Assembly (NCBI RefSeq): GCF_900636535.1
Contig: NZ_LR134289.1
Coordinates: 4,047,001-4,111,000, forward strand
Length of the DNA stretch: 64,000 nt
Reading direction: 5' to 3'
Source: Chryseobacterium gleum
GTDB lineage: Bacteria > Bacteroidota > Bacteroidia > Flavobacteriales > Weeksellaceae
Shown: positions 1 to 9,573 of the stretch, one piece after another
Numbering within the stretch: the first letter of the stretch is position 1
Layout: the number at the start of each line of letters is the position of its first letter
The notes under the pieces: model-generated
The model's database searches: none
What the model saw: the letters and a program-made list of their open reading frames with translations, nothing else
What the model was told of the DNA's origin: nothing
Translations under genes and position numbers: made by a program

Positions 1-543
1 TCAAGAATTGGTAAAGCAATTATAACAATTCCAGCAGGAGTTACAATCACTGAAAACAATGGTGTAGTAACTGTAAAAGGGGCTAAAGGAGAACTTTCTC
101 AGGAGCTTACAGCAGGAATTACTTTAGAACAAAAAGATGGTGAACTTAACGTAAACAGACCATCTGATTCTAAACAACACAAAGCGCTTCACGGTTTATA
201 CAGAGCGTTGATCGCTAACATGATCGTTGGTGTATCAGAAGGTTTCGAAAAGAAACTAGAACTAGTAGGGGTAGGATACAGAGCTTCTCACTCAGGTCAA
301 AAACTTGAATTAGCTTTAGGATTCTCTCACGGTATCGTATTAGAACTTCCAAATGAAGTAAAAGTTGATACATTGACTGAAAAAGGTAAAAACCCAATTA
401 TTACTTTAACGTCTCATGACAAGCAACTTCTAGGAATGGTTACTGCAAAGATCCGTTCTTTCAGAAAGCCTGAGCCATACAAAGGAAAAGGTGTAAGATT
501 CGTTGGTGAAAATGTTAGACGTAAAGCTGGTAAATCTGCTTAA
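1..543 (+). CDS. rplF: 50S ribosomal protein L6 (5' end outside window)
   Basis: Large-subunit ribosomal protein near the factor-binding site. The window opens in frame at codon 2 (Ser-Arg-Ile-Gly-Lys), so only the ATG is missing. 180 residues are visible, the usual L6 length. Both L6 repeats are present, and the conserved C-terminal stretch with PEPYKGKGVR lies near residue 155. It is followed by rplR after 15 bases, the standard spc-operon order. Confidence 0.97.
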   Translation, partial: SRIGKAIITIPAGVTITENNGVVTVKGAKGELSQELTAGITLEQKDGELNVNRPSDSKQHKALHGLYRALIANMIVGVSEGFEKKLELVGVGYRASHSGQKLELALGFSHGIVLELPNEVKVDTLTEKGKNPIITLTSHDKQLLGMVTAKIRSFRKPEPYKGKGVRFVGENVRRKAGKSA

Positions 544-558
544 TAAATTATAAGTATT

Positions 559-912
559 ATGGCATTAAGTAAATTAGAAAAAAGAATAAGAATCAAAAGA
601 AGAGTAAGAGGGAAAATCTCTGGATCTTCTGAATTGCCAAGATTATCTGTATATAAAAGTAATAAGGAAATTTACGCTCAGTTAATCGATGATAAAAATG
701 GTAAAACTTTAGTATCTGCTTCTTCAAGAGAGAAAGGTGTAGACGCTAAAGGTACTAAGACTGAAGTTTCTGCTGCTGTTGGTAAAGCTATCGCTGCTAA
801 AGCTATCGCTGCAGGAATCGAAAGTATTGTATTTGACAGAAACGGATTCGTATACCACGGTAGAGTAAAAGCTCTGGCTGATGGTGCAAGAGAAGGTGGA
901 CTTAAATTCTAA
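559..912 (+). CDS. rplR: 50S ribosomal protein L18
   Basis: 5S rRNA-binding large-subunit protein of 117 residues, the normal length. The basic N-terminus ([16 protein letters not shown]) and the conserved end [20 protein letters not shown] are visible. It lies between rplF and rpsE with short gaps and is part of one transcription unit. Confidence 0.97.
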   Translation: MALSKLEKRIRIKRRVRGKISGSSELPRLSVYKSNKEIYAQLIDDKNGKTLVSASSREKGVDAKGTKTEVSAAVGKAIAAKAIAAGIESIVFDRNGFVYHGRVKALADGAREGGLKF

Positions 913-931
913 TCATTAAATTTCGGAAAAT

Positions 932-1453
932 ATGTTAGGACTAGATAATATAGAAAGAGTAAAACCGGGAGGATTAGAATTAAAAGATCGTCTCGTAGCT
1001 GTTAACAGAGTAACAAAAGTAACAAAAGGGGGTAGAGCTTTCGGATTTTCTGCTATCGTTGTAGTAGGAAACGAAGAAGGTGTTATCGGTTTCGGTTTAG
1101 GAAAATCTAAAGAGGTTGCTTCTGCAATTGCTAAAGCAGTTGAAGACGCTAAGAAAAACCTTGTGAAAGTTCCTGTAATGAACCACACTATTCCTCACCA
1201 AACTACTGCTAGATACGGTGGTGCAGATATCTTCCTAAGACCTGCTTCTCACGGTACAGGACTTATCGCCGGAGGTGCGGTAAGAGCGGTATTGGAATCT
1301 GCTGGTATTCACGATATCCTTTCAAAATCTAAAGGATCTTCTAACCCTCACAACGTGGTGAAAGCTACTTTCAAAGCGTTATTAGACATCAGAAGACCTG
1401 AAGAGATCGCTAGAATGAGAGGAATTTCTCTAAGTAAAGTGTTTAACGGTTAA
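932..1453 (+). CDS. rpsE: 30S ribosomal protein S5
   Basis: Small-subunit protein involved in decoding fidelity, 173 residues. The N-terminal double-stranded RNA-binding domain ([12 protein letters not shown] near residue 24) is followed by the C-terminal domain with [14 protein letters not shown] and [15 protein letters not shown]. Family length and operon position (between L18 and L30) are as expected. Confidence 0.97.
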   Translation: MLGLDNIERVKPGGLELKDRLVAVNRVTKVTKGGRAFGFSAIVVVGNEEGVIGFGLGKSKEVASAIAKAVEDAKKNLVKVPVMNHTIPHQTTARYGGADIFLRPASHGTGLIAGGAVRAVLESAGIHDILSKSKGSSNPHNVVKATFKALLDIRRPEEIARMRGISLSKVFNG

Positions 1454-1464
1454 TAATTAAAACA

Positions 1465-1641
1465 ATGGCAACAATTAAAGTAAAGCAAGTAAGAAGCGCT
1501 ATTGGTAGAACAAAAACCCAAAAGAGAACGCTTGAAGCATTAGGATTAAAAAAACTTCACCAAGTTGTAGAACACGAAGCTACTCCTTCTATCTTAGGAA
1601 TGATCGCTGCAGTAAATCACTTACTTGAAGTTCAAAAATAA
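1465..1641 (+). CDS. rpmD: 50S ribosomal protein L30
   Basis: A 58-residue gene that length-filtered gene finding easily misses. It starts MATIKVKQVRSAIGRTK and contains the L30 core (TLEALGLKKLHQVVEH). It occupies the expected slot between rpsE and rplO, with 11-base and 21-base gaps. Reading frame, length and context all agree. Confidence 0.96.
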   Translation: MATIKVKQVRSAIGRTKTQKRTLEALGLKKLHQVVEHEATPSILGMIAAVNHLLEVQK

Positions 1642-1662
1642 TTTTATAAAAGAGAAATTAAA

Positions 1663-2112
1663 ATGAATTTAAATAACATAAAACCTGCTGCAGGATCTAC
1701 TTTCAACTCAAAGAGAATTGGTAGAGGTCAAGGTAGTGGAAAAGGAGGTACTTCAACAAAAGGACACAAAGGTCAGAAGTCTAGAGCTGGTTATTCTCAG
1801 AAAATCGGTTTCGAAGGTGGACAAATGCCTTTACAAAGAAGATTACCTAAATTCGGATTCAAAAACGTAAACAGAAAAGAGTTTAGAGGAGTAAACCTTG
1901 ATACAATCCAAACTTTAATCGAGAACAAATCCATCACAGGAGATATCACGAAAGAAGTTTTAGTAGAAAACGGTTTAGTTTCTAAAAACGAATTAGTGAA
2001 AATTATGGGTAGAGGAGAATTGAAATCTGCGGTTTCAATCTCTGCTGACAAATTCACTAAATCTGCTGAAGAGCTTATTGCTAAGGCAGGTGGAAAAGCA
2101 ATTACCTTATAA
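1663..2112 (+). CDS. rplO: 50S ribosomal protein L15
   Basis: 149-residue large-subunit assembly protein. The glycine- and arginine-rich N-terminal extension (RIGRGQGSGKGGTSTKGHKG) is followed by GFEGGQMPLQRRLPKFGF, the L15 signature. It lies 9 bases upstream of secY, the conserved coupling of L15 and SecY. Confidence 0.97.
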   Translation: MNLNNIKPAAGSTFNSKRIGRGQGSGKGGTSTKGHKGQKSRAGYSQKIGFEGGQMPLQRRLPKFGFKNVNRKEFRGVNLDTIQTLIENKSITGDITKEVLVENGLVSKNELVKIMGRGELKSAVSISADKFTKSAEELIAKAGGKAITL

Positions 2113-2121
2113 TACTTACTA

Positions 2122-3501
2122 ATGAAAGAATTTATACAAACACTTAAAAATATTTGGAGTCTTAAAGAACTTAGAGATAAAATTCTCTTTACTTTAGGTA
2201 TAATCCTTGTGTATAGATTCGCATCTTATATCTCACTTCCGGCAATTAACCTTGCAGAGGTGGGAGATCTCTTAGAGCATTATAAAAATCAAGGCGGTAA
2301 CAAGCAAGGAGCAGGTCTCCTTGGCTTGCTTTCGTCGTTTACGGGGGGAGCTTTCAGCCACGCTTCCGTAATGGCGTTAGGAATCATGCCTTATATTTCT
2401 GCTTCTATTATTGTTCAGTTGATGGGGATGGCTATTCCTTATCTTCAGAAGCTTCAGAAAGATGGAGAGTCAGGTAGAAATACATTGAACCAAATTACAA
2501 GATGGTTAACGATTGGAGTTTGTCTAGTACAGGCACCTTCTTACTTAACTTCTATTACTCAATTATTCTTACCGTATGCTCAGTTCCAGTCTGCATATTA
2601 TGTAGAGCCAAATTCTATCATGTTCTGGTTGCCAAGTATTGTTATCCTGGTTGCCGGTTCAGTATTCGCAATGTGGTTAGGTGAAAAAATCACTGACAAA
2701 GGTATCGGAAACGGTATTTCTATCCTTATTATGGTGGGAATCCTTTCAAGATTACCTGAAGCATTCGTACAGGAGATGGCCGTGCAGAACGGTAAAGGAG
2801 GAATGGGATCTATCATGATCCTTATTGAAGTATTATTCTGGATGTTGGTAGTTCTTTTAGCAGTAATCTTATCAGTAGCTGTTAGAAAAATTCCGATTCA
2901 GTATGTAAGCAGAGCTCAAGCAAGAGGAGGTGTAAACAGAAATCTTATGCAGGGAGCAAGACAATGGATTCCATTGAAAGTAAATGCTGCTGGTGTAATG
3001 CCGATTATCTTTGCCCAGGCATTGATGTTCGTACCAGGATTATTAACAAAATTCGATGAGTCTAATACTTTTCTTGCAGGTTTCAAGAATGTTTTTAGCT
3101 GGCAGTACAACGTATTGTTTGCGCTATTAATTATTATCTTCTCATTTTTCTATACTGCGATTACAATTCCGGTAAACCAGATGGCTGATGACTTGAAGAG
3201 AAATGGAGGTTTAGTACCGAAAGTAAGACCCGGTAAAGAGACCGCTGATTATTTAGATGATATTTTATCAAAAATTACCTTGCCAGGTGCAATTTTTTTA
3301 TCTATCTTTGCAGTCCTTCCGGCAATTGTGCATGGAAGCTTTGTTCAGACAGATGCGTTTGCCCTATTTTTCGGGGGAACGTCCCTATTAATTATGGTGG
3401 GTGTAATTTTAGATACAGTTCAACAGATTAATACTTATCTGCTGAACCATCATTATGATGGCTTAATGCAGTCTAAATTATCAAGAACGACTGGATATTA
3501 A
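2122..3501 (+). CDS. secY: Protein translocase subunit SecY
   Basis: Central pore of the Sec translocon in the inner membrane. 459 residues with about ten hydrophobic segments. The plug and TM2 region reads HASVMALGIMPYISASIIVQ (about residues 80-100), and the cytosolic loop carries GERITDKG-like and AQARGGVNRNLMQGARQWIPL motifs. The C-terminus (LMQSKLSRTTGY) is complete. It is transcribed with the ribosomal genes, and infA follows after 3 bases. Confidence 0.97.
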   Translation: MKEFIQTLKNIWSLKELRDKILFTLGIILVYRFASYISLPAINLAEVGDLLEHYKNQGGNKQGAGLLGLLSSFTGGAFSHASVMALGIMPYISASIIVQLMGMAIPYLQKLQKDGESGRNTLNQITRWLTIGVCLVQAPSYLTSITQLFLPYAQFQSAYYVEPNSIMFWLPSIVILVAGSVFAMWLGEKITDKGIGNGISILIMVGILSRLPEAFVQEMAVQNGKGGMGSIMILIEVLFWMLVVLLAVILSVAVRKIPIQYVSRAQARGGVNRNLMQGARQWIPLKVNAAGVMPIIFAQALMFVPGLLTKFDESNTFLAGFKNVFSWQYNVLFALLIIIFSFFYTAITIPVNQMADDLKRNGGLVPKVRPGKETADYLDDILSKITLPGAIFLSIFAVLPAIVHGSFVQTDAFALFFGGTSLLIMVGVILDTVQQINTYLLNHHYDGLMQSKLSRTTGY

Positions 3502-3504
3502 TTT

Positions 3505-3720
3505 ATGGCAAAACAAAAACATATTGAACAAGATGGCGTGATCGTGGAAGCACTTTCTAACGCCATGTTCCGTGTAGAGCTGGAAAACGGGCATATCCTT
3601 ATTGCTCATATCTCCGGCAAAATGAGAATGCATTATATTAAACTTTTACCTGGAGATAAGGTAAAACTAGAAATGTCTCCCTATGATTTGACAAAAGGGA
3701 GGATCACATTTAGATATTAA
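3505..3720 (+). CDS. infA: Translation initiation factor IF-1
   Basis: 71-residue S1/OB-fold protein that blocks the ribosomal A site during initiation. The sequence matches family IF-1: [35 protein letters not shown] and [10 protein letters not shown]. It is placed between secY and rpmJ as in most bacteria. A perfect hairpin follows the stop codon. Confidence 0.97.
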   Translation: MAKQKHIEQDGVIVEALSNAMFRVELENGHILIAHISGKMRMHYIKLLPGDKVKLEMSPYDLTKGRITFRY

Positions 3721-3728
3721 AACAATTA

Positions 3729-3756
3729 GCCAAATGGAATACCCATTCCATTTGGC
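3729..3756. repeat. Perfect 12-bp inverted repeat between infA and rpmJ
   Basis: GCCAAATGGAAT at 3729-3740 is the exact reverse complement of 3745-3756, with a 4-base ACCC loop. No T-run follows and transcription must continue into rpmJ, so it looks like an intercistronic RNA hairpin (processing, attenuation or mRNA stability) rather than a full terminator. The role is inference. Confidence 0.8.
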
Positions 3757-3782
3757 ATTTGTAAAAAATAAATACTATCAAA

Positions 3783-3899
3783 ATGAAAGTAAGAGCATCA
3801 ATTAAAAAAAGAAGCGCTGATTGCAAAATCGTACGCAGAAAAGGTGTACTGTTCGTAATCAACAAGAAGAACCCAAAATTTAAACAAAGACAAGGTTAA
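3783..3899 (+). CDS. rpmJ: 50S ribosomal protein L36, zinc-free form
   Basis: 38 residues beginning [15 protein letters not shown] and ending NPKFKQRQG, unmistakable L36. Of the four zinc ligands of the C+ form (Cys11, Cys14, Cys27, His33) only Cys14 remains; the others are Ser11, Asn27 and Phe33. It should therefore not bind zinc. It sits 9 bases before rpsM. Shorter than common ORF cut-offs. Confidence 0.95.
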   Translation: MKVRASIKKRSADCKIVRRKGVLFVINKKNPKFKQRQG

Positions 3900-3908
3900 C
3901 ATTAAATT

Positions 3909-4286
3909 ATGGCGAGAATTGCAGGTATTGATTTACCAAAAAACAAAAGAGGTGTTATCGGTTTAACTTACATCTATGGAGTAGGAAGAAGTACTTCTTC
4001 TGAAATCCTTAAAGCTGCCGGTATCAGCGAAGACAAGAAAGTCAACGAATGGAATGACGATGAATTGGCTGCAATCAGAACATATATCTCTGAAAACGTA
4101 AAAGTAGAAGGAGAATTGAGATCTGAAGTGCAATTGAACATCAAGAGATTGATGGACATAGGATGCCAACGAGGAATACGTCACAGACTTGGATTACCTT
4201 TAAGAGGCCAGAGAACGAAAAACAACTCTAGAACACGTAAAGGGAAGAGAAAAACTGTTGCTAACAAGAAAAAAGCTAGTAAATAA
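3909..4286 (+). CDS. rpsM: 30S ribosomal protein S13
   Basis: 125-residue protein of the small-subunit head that contacts the P-site tRNA. It starts [20 protein letters not shown]. The helix-two-turn-helix region has [12 protein letters not shown], and the basic C-terminal tail ([20 protein letters not shown]) is complete. First of the S13-S11-S4-RpoA-L17 set. Confidence 0.97.
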   Translation: MARIAGIDLPKNKRGVIGLTYIYGVGRSTSSEILKAAGISEDKKVNEWNDDELAAIRTYISENVKVEGELRSEVQLNIKRLMDIGCQRGIRHRLGLPLRGQRTKNNSRTRKGKRKTVANKKKASK

Positions 4287-4298
4287 TCGTTAGGAATT

Positions 4299-4688
4299 AT
4301 GGCAAAACAAACTAAAGTAGTTAAGAAAAGAAAAGTAAAAGTTGAAGCTATTGGTGAAGCTCATATTCAGGCTTCTTTCAATAACATCATCATTTCTTTA
4401 ACAAATAAAAACGGAGAGGTTATCTCTTGGGCTTCTGCCGGTAAAATGGGATTCAGAGGTTCTAAAAAGAATACTCCATTTGCTGCTCAGATGGCAGCTG
4501 AAAATTGCTCTGCTGTAGCTCACGAAGCTGGTTTAAGAAGAGTAAAGGTGTTTGTGAAAGGTCCAGGTGCAGGTAGAGAATCTGCGATCAGATCTATCCA
4601 CAATTCAGGAATTGAAGTTAGCGAAATCATTGATGTGACTCCTATGCCACACAATGGATGTAGACCACCAAAAAGAAGAAGAGTTTAA
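4299..4688 (+). CDS. rpsK: 30S ribosomal protein S11
   Basis: 129-residue platform protein. Diagnostic stretches are [35 protein letters not shown], and the end [18 protein letters not shown]. It lies between rpsM and rpsD with gaps of 12 and 19 bases. Confidence 0.97.
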   Translation: MAKQTKVVKKRKVKVEAIGEAHIQASFNNIIISLTNKNGEVISWASAGKMGFRGSKKNTPFAAQMAAENCSAVAHEAGLRRVKVFVKGPGAGRESAIRSIHNSGIEVSEIIDVTPMPHNGCRPPKRRRV

Positions 4689-4707
4689 TTTTTAGAATTT
4701 ACCCATT

Positions 4708-5316
4708 ATGGCAAGATATATTGGACCTAAAACTAAGATTGCTAGAAAGTTTGGTGCTGCAATCTACGGAGATGATAAAAACTTCGAAAAAAGAAAAAAC
4801 CAACCGCCAGGACAACACGGTCCTAACAAAAGAAGAGGTGCTAAAAAATCAGAATATGCAGTTCAGTTAGCTGAAAAACAAAAAGCTAAATATACTTATG
4901 GTATTTTAGAAAGACAGTTTGCTAACTTATTTGACAAAGCACACAGAAGTAAAGGTGTAACAGGGGAAGTTCTATTACAACTTTGTGAATCAAGATTGGA
5001 TAACGTAGTATACAGATTCGGTTTTGCTAAAACAAGATCTGCTGCTAGACAATTGGTTTCTCACAGACACATCACTGTGAACGGAGAGATTCTTAATATC
5101 CCTTCTTACTTGGTAAAAGCTGGTGATGTAATCGCCGTAAGAGAAAAGTCTAAGTCTCTTGAAGTTGTTACCAATGCATTGGCTTCTAAGTCAAACTATG
5201 AGTGGTTACAATTCAACGATGAGAAAAAAGAAGGAACTTTCGTTTCTGCTCCTGAAAGAATCCAGATTCCGGAGGACATTAAGGAAAACCTTATCGTCGA
5301 ACTTTACTCTAAATAA
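4708..5316 (+). CDS. rpsD: 30S ribosomal protein S4
   Basis: 202-residue primary 16S rRNA-binding protein. The N-terminus ([16 protein letters not shown]) lacks the zinc cysteines found in some S4 proteins. The S4 RNA-binding domain is seen at about residues 90-155 ([31 protein letters not shown]). In many bacteria S4 autoregulates this operon; no specific site could be identified here. Confidence 0.97.
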   Translation: MARYIGPKTKIARKFGAAIYGDDKNFEKRKNQPPGQHGPNKRRGAKKSEYAVQLAEKQKAKYTYGILERQFANLFDKAHRSKGVTGEVLLQLCESRLDNVVYRFGFAKTRSAARQLVSHRHITVNGEILNIPSYLVKAGDVIAVREKSKSLEVVTNALASKSNYEWLQFNDEKKEGTFVSAPERIQIPEDIKENLIVELYSK

Positions 5317-5349
5317 TTTTTTAATCAAATTTTTGCTCAACCCAATAAT

Positions 5350-6345
5350 ATGGCAATTTTACAATTCATAAAACCCGATAAAGTAATTTTACTTAACTCT
5401 GATGAATTTAAAGGTCAATTTGAATTCAGACCTTTAGAACCAGGTTTCGGGCTTACAATCGGTAATGCTTTGAGAAGAGTGTTGCTTTCTTCTCTGGAAG
5501 GATACGCTATTTCATCTATCAAAATAGAAGGTGTAGAGCACGAATTTTCAACTATTCCAGGAGTAATCGAAGACGTTACCGAAATTATTCTTAACCTTAA
5601 GCAGGTAAGATTAAAAGCTGCAGCAGAAGGCCAGGCTAACGAGCAGGTTGTTGCTAAAGTTTCAGGTCAAACGGTTATTACTGCTGGTGATTTAGGAAAG
5701 TCTATCAACGGATTTGAGGTTCTTAACCCGGATTTGGTGATCTGCAACCTAAACACTGATGTAACTTTCGAAATTACTTTCAATATTGAAAAAGGTAGAG
5801 GATATGTTCCTTCAGAACAAAATAAGTCAAACAATGCACCTGTAGGTACTATTGCTATTGACTCTATTTTCACGCCAATCAAGAAAGTACAATACAGCAT
5901 TGAAAATTATCGTGTAGAGCAAAAAACAGACTACGAAAAACTTGTATTAGATATAGAAACTGATGGGTCTATCAGCCCTCAGAATGCTTTAACTGAAGCT
6001 TCTAAGATATTAATTTATCACTTCATGTTATTCTCTGATGAGAGAATCACTCTTGAAACTGAAGCTGTAAAAGCATCTATCCAGTACGATGAAGAAACTC
6101 TTCACACAAGACAACTTCTTAAATCTAAATTAGCAGATATGGATCTTTCTGTAAGAGCCCTTAACTGTCTGAAAGCAGCTGAAGTAGAAACTCTTGGAGA
6201 ATTGGTTTCTTACAGTAAGTCTGATTTGATGAAATTCAGAAATTTTGGTAAAAAATCTTTGACAGAACTAGAAGAATTAGTGCATTCAAAAGGTCTTAAC
6301 TTCGGTTTCGACGTTGCAAAATATAAGTTAGACGCTGATAAATAA
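5350..6345 (+). CDS. rpoA: RNA polymerase subunit alpha
   Basis: 331 residues. The N-terminal assembly domain has [20 protein letters not shown] (about residues 20-40) and [20 protein letters not shown] linker leads to the C-terminal DNA-binding domain ([31 protein letters not shown], about 262-320). Typical length and operon position before rplQ. Confidence 0.97.
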   Translation: MAILQFIKPDKVILLNSDEFKGQFEFRPLEPGFGLTIGNALRRVLLSSLEGYAISSIKIEGVEHEFSTIPGVIEDVTEIILNLKQVRLKAAAEGQANEQVVAKVSGQTVITAGDLGKSINGFEVLNPDLVICNLNTDVTFEITFNIEKGRGYVPSEQNKSNNAPVGTIAIDSIFTPIKKVQYSIENYRVEQKTDYEKLVLDIETDGSISPQNALTEASKILIYHFMLFSDERITLETEAVKASIQYDEETLHTRQLLKSKLADMDLSVRALNCLKAAEVETLGELVSYSKSDLMKFRNFGKKSLTELEELVHSKGLNFGFDVAKYKLDADK

Positions 6346-6351
6346 TTAATA

Positions 6352-6870
6352 ATGAGACACGGTAAAAAATTCAATCACTTAGGAAGAACAGCTTCTCACA
6401 GAAGTGCTTTACTTTCTAATATGGCTTGTTCTCTAATTGAGCATAAAAGAATCAACACTACTGTAGCTAAAGCTAAAGCTTTAAGAGTATATGTTGAGCC
6501 TCTATTAACAAAAGCAAAAGAAGATACTACACACAACAGAAGAGTAGTATTCTCTTACCTTCAAAATAAATATGCGGTTGCTGAATTATTCAGAACTGTA
6601 GCTCCTAAAATCGCTGAAAGAAACGGTGGTTATACAAGAATCATCAAGACAGGATTCAGACCAGGTGATGCTGCTGATACTGCTCTTATCGAATTAGTAG
6701 ATTTCAACGAGCTTTACAACCCTAATGCTGAAGAGAAAAAAGCTACAAGAAGAAGCAGAAGATCTACAACTGCTAAAAAAGCTGAAGCAGTAGTTGCTGA
6801 AGCTCCTGCAGTAGAAGAGAAAGTAGAAGAAGCTAAAGCTGATACTACTGAAGAAAAAACTGAAGAATAA
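6352..6870 (+). CDS. rplQ: 50S ribosomal protein L17 with acidic/basic tail
   Basis: The L17 core is [20 protein letters not shown] through about residue 125 ([17 protein letters not shown]). After it come about 45 residues rich in Ala, Lys, Glu and Arg ([19 protein letters not shown] and onwards), making 172 residues against roughly 120-130 for E. coli-type L17. The tail looks disordered. Last gene of the operon, followed directly by a strong terminator. Confidence 0.96.
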   Translation: MRHGKKFNHLGRTASHRSALLSNMACSLIEHKRINTTVAKAKALRVYVEPLLTKAKEDTTHNRRVVFSYLQNKYAVAELFRTVAPKIAERNGGYTRIIKTGFRPGDAADTALIELVDFNELYNPNAEEKKATRRSRRSTTAKKAEAVVAEAPAVEEKVEEAKADTTEEKTEE

Positions 6871-6892
6871 TATATATACTTCAAGATATTTT

Positions 6893-6923
6893 AAAGAGCC
6901 TATATAATTATAGGCTCTTTTTT
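6893..6923 (+). terminator. Rho-independent terminator of the alpha operon
   Basis: Perfect 12-bp stem (AAAGAGCCTATA at 6893-6904, complement at 6909-6920), TAAT loop, followed by a T run. It sits 23 bases after the rplQ stop and closes the ribosomal transcription unit. Confidence 0.92.
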
Positions 6924-6947
6924 CGTAAAAACTTTTAACCTTTAACT

Positions 6948-9016
6948 ATGAGAACAATTTTATTTTTTATTCTGGCACAATTCTGCACTTTAAATTTTTG
7001 TCAGGCTCAAAATCCTGATTGGGAGCTCGTACTCCTTTTCTTCAGAAAGAATCTATTTTAAAAATGGAAATCTTGCCTGATGGAAGTTATCTTGCTCATA
7101 AAAATAATAATAATGATGACCTGATCATTACTGAAAATAATGGCAAAACATGGAGGCAGATCAATGACAATGCAAAAACGGTCTATGATTTTACAGTTCA
7201 CAATAATAAAGGATATGCTGTAATAGGAGGAAGTCTTAGAGTTACTGATCCAAAATTTTCCACTCCGGGCGTTTCATATCCTATTCCGGGAAGTGCAAAA
7301 TCAATTTTCGTTTTAAACGATACTACGATTTTTATAGCTTCGCAAAATAGCAGGATGTATAAATCAGTTAATGGAGGGGCAACCTGGACTACTACAATTA
7401 TTCCGACAGTGTATCAGGATAAAATCATGAGTGTATATTTTACCGATGCCAATATTGGTTATTGTGTTTCGGATGCTACAGTTGGAAATAGTTTTATTTT
7501 CAAAACTACAGATGGGGGACAAACATGGAATATAGTGAGTACAAGTTCTAAAGAATTTATAAAAATTCTGTTTAAAGATGCTCTTAATGGAGTTGCTACA
7601 AGAGCAAATGGAGATCCTCTCTATACATCAGATGGTGGAAATACCTGGGATGAAGTAACAGGTATTGGAACTTTGAATGATGTCAAAGTTTATAATAATG
7701 AATTTATTGCAATAGGAAACCCGAACAAATTATATAGATCAGCAAACGGGCAGTCCTGGACAAATACAATAATGTATCCGTCTTCCTTTCATGCTTTTAC
7801 CTGTCTTGCAACAAGTCCTGACTTTATTCTGGCAGGAACAAATAATGAGTCTGGCAGCAGTGCTTTGCGTCATACAATTTTTAAAAGTACAGACTTACAA
7901 ACATGGAATCCATTAATTATAAAATGGGTATACCCGACTCTTTATAAAAAGGTGTACGCGAGTGATAACTTAGCTGTTGTGCCTGATTTTGGGTATTTTT
8001 CTCAGGATAGAGGGTATACTTGGGGAGCTGCTCTAAATAATCCTTATCCGGTGGGGCCAATGAATATATTACCTAATGGTAAAGGAATTGCCCTGGGATT
8101 ATCACACTTCTGGATAACAAATGATAACGGACTTACATGGACTCAACAAACAACGCCTAATTTATTTTTAAGAGTTCCGGCTATGAAACCGAATGGAGAT
8201 TATGCAATTGCAAACATGGGAGCCAATTCATCTGCATTCACCGGTTTTGTTTCAACATATTCTGCTTCAACCGGCTGGTCTCCGCAGGTAAATGTAGAAT
8301 CTGAAGTGACTTCAATGAAGTTTATCGATAACAATGTAGGTTTTCTTGTCAATCAAACTAAGATTATGAAAACGGTAGATGGTGGATTAACATGGACTGC
8401 GGTTAGTAATTTTCCCGGAGCAATTGCGGATGTTAGGAATATTGTCTTTGGAAACTCTTCAAGAATTTATTTTGGAAAATATTATACCACGAATTTAGGA
8501 AGTTCATGGACAGCTGTTCCTTCGCCGATGTCATTGTTTAAAGATTATGATATCTTTTCAGATGGTACCGGATATGGTATGGATATAGATAGAAATGTAT
8601 ATAAGACAGTAAATTATGGGGCTTCATGGCAGAAAATTATAACAACACAATTGCTGCTTACACCAGGAAGTACAATCAACAAGGTAGCTTTTGCAAAAAA
8701 TTATATGGTAGCAGTGGGGGGTACCGGCTTTTATGTAGTGGATTTTGTAACAACAAATCTTTCAACAAATGATTCTACCATTAAAACGGAAAATATGATG
8801 AAGGTTTATCCTAATCCAACCTCTTCAATTCTGTTTTTCGAGAGTAAAGATCAAGTCAAAAATATTATTGTGTTTGATATTTCTGGAAAAATTTTTAAAA
8901 ATATAGAAAATTCTAAATCAAATACTATTGATATTTCCGATTTAGCAAAAGGAATTTATTTCATAAAGATTATTTCGGAGAATACAACTTACGTAAAAAA
9001 GGTAATTAAAAATTAA
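6948..9016 (+). pseudogene. Frameshifted secreted beta-propeller (YCF48/Asp-box-like) T9SS substrate
   Basis: A signal peptide starts at ATG 6948 (MRTILFFILAQFCTLNFCQAQ), but its frame stops near 7060. The body of the protein continues in another frame from about 7022 to 9016. One additional G in the GGG run at 7021-7023 would join the frames as NPDWGARTPFLQK. The body has repeated Asp-box-like motifs (TTDGGQTW, TSDGGNTW, TVDGGLTW) typical of YCF48/BNR beta-propellers, and a T9SS type A sorting domain in its last 75 residues (MKVYPNPTSS, ISDLAKGIYFIKI, KKVIKN). If the shift is real, only a cytosolic product from ATG 7063 could be made. A sequencing error is equally possible. Confidence 0.8.
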
Positions 9017-9050
9017 ATACAGGTACTAAAATATTTAATGATTATAAAGT

Positions 9051-9084
9051 AAATGTCCCTCAACATTGGAGGGACATTTTTATT
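9051..9084. terminator. Bidirectional terminator between convergent genes
   Basis: 11-bp perfect stem (AAATGTCCCTC at 9051-9061, complement at 9069-9079) with T runs on the plus side and A runs on the other. It lies between the stop of the propeller gene and the stop of the convergent lipoprotein gene at 9085. Confidence 0.85.
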
Positions 9085-9519
9085 TTATATCTTTGTTCTT
9101 TTCAGCTCAATAATATTATTTCCTTGTTCAAGGTGAAGGCTGTCTCCTTTTACCCTTGCAGTCATATCATCTTTCTTATAAATGGTTTCATCACCTTTGG
9201 TTTCCGATTTAGGCAAAGTGAATGTTTTTTTGTTGCTGGTAATGGCTACCGTACTTTCTTTCGGATCGTTTTTAAATACTACTTTCACCAGTGTTCCGTC
9301 AGTAGCTTTATAAACAAAATCTGTTTTCTCTGTTTTCTGTCCGTTGATGTCTACAGTAGAAGAACTTTGTGTTACCGAATCTATCTTTCCGTTATTATCT
9401 GTAACTACAGTTTCTGAGCTGTCTGTTTTAATAACGCTCTTGTTTCCGCTTTCACTTTTTTTGCAGCTGACTACTGTCAGTGCCAATACAGCACCCAGTG
9501 CTAAAAGACTTTTTTTCAT
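9085..9519 (-). CDS. Small lipoprotein of unknown function
   Basis: 144 residues. Lys-Lys, a hydrophobic segment and a lipobox ending at Cys19 (LTVVSC) predict a lipid-anchored periplasmic or outer-membrane protein. The mature part is rich in Ser, Thr, Lys and Asp with several VVTDNNGKIDSVT-like beta strands. I recognise no domain. Divergent from the GH35 gene with a 54-base gap that must hold both promoters. Confidence 0.8.
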   Translation of the reverse strand: MKKSLLALGAVLALTVVSCKKSESGNKSVIKTDSSETVVTDNNGKIDSVTQSSSTVDINGQKTEKTDFVYKATDGTLVKVVFKNDPKESTVAITSNKKTFTLPKSETKGDETIYKKDDMTARVKGDSLHLEQGNNIIELKRTKI

Positions 9520-9573
9520 GATTATATTATTTGATATTCAATTGATTTTTATATTTTAAATTTTACAAAAATC

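Noticed and set aside
3729..3756. Hairpin after infA as a full terminator
   Set aside because: No T run, and essential rpmJ, rpsM and rpoA lie downstream without another clear promoter; kept only as an intercistronic hairpin.
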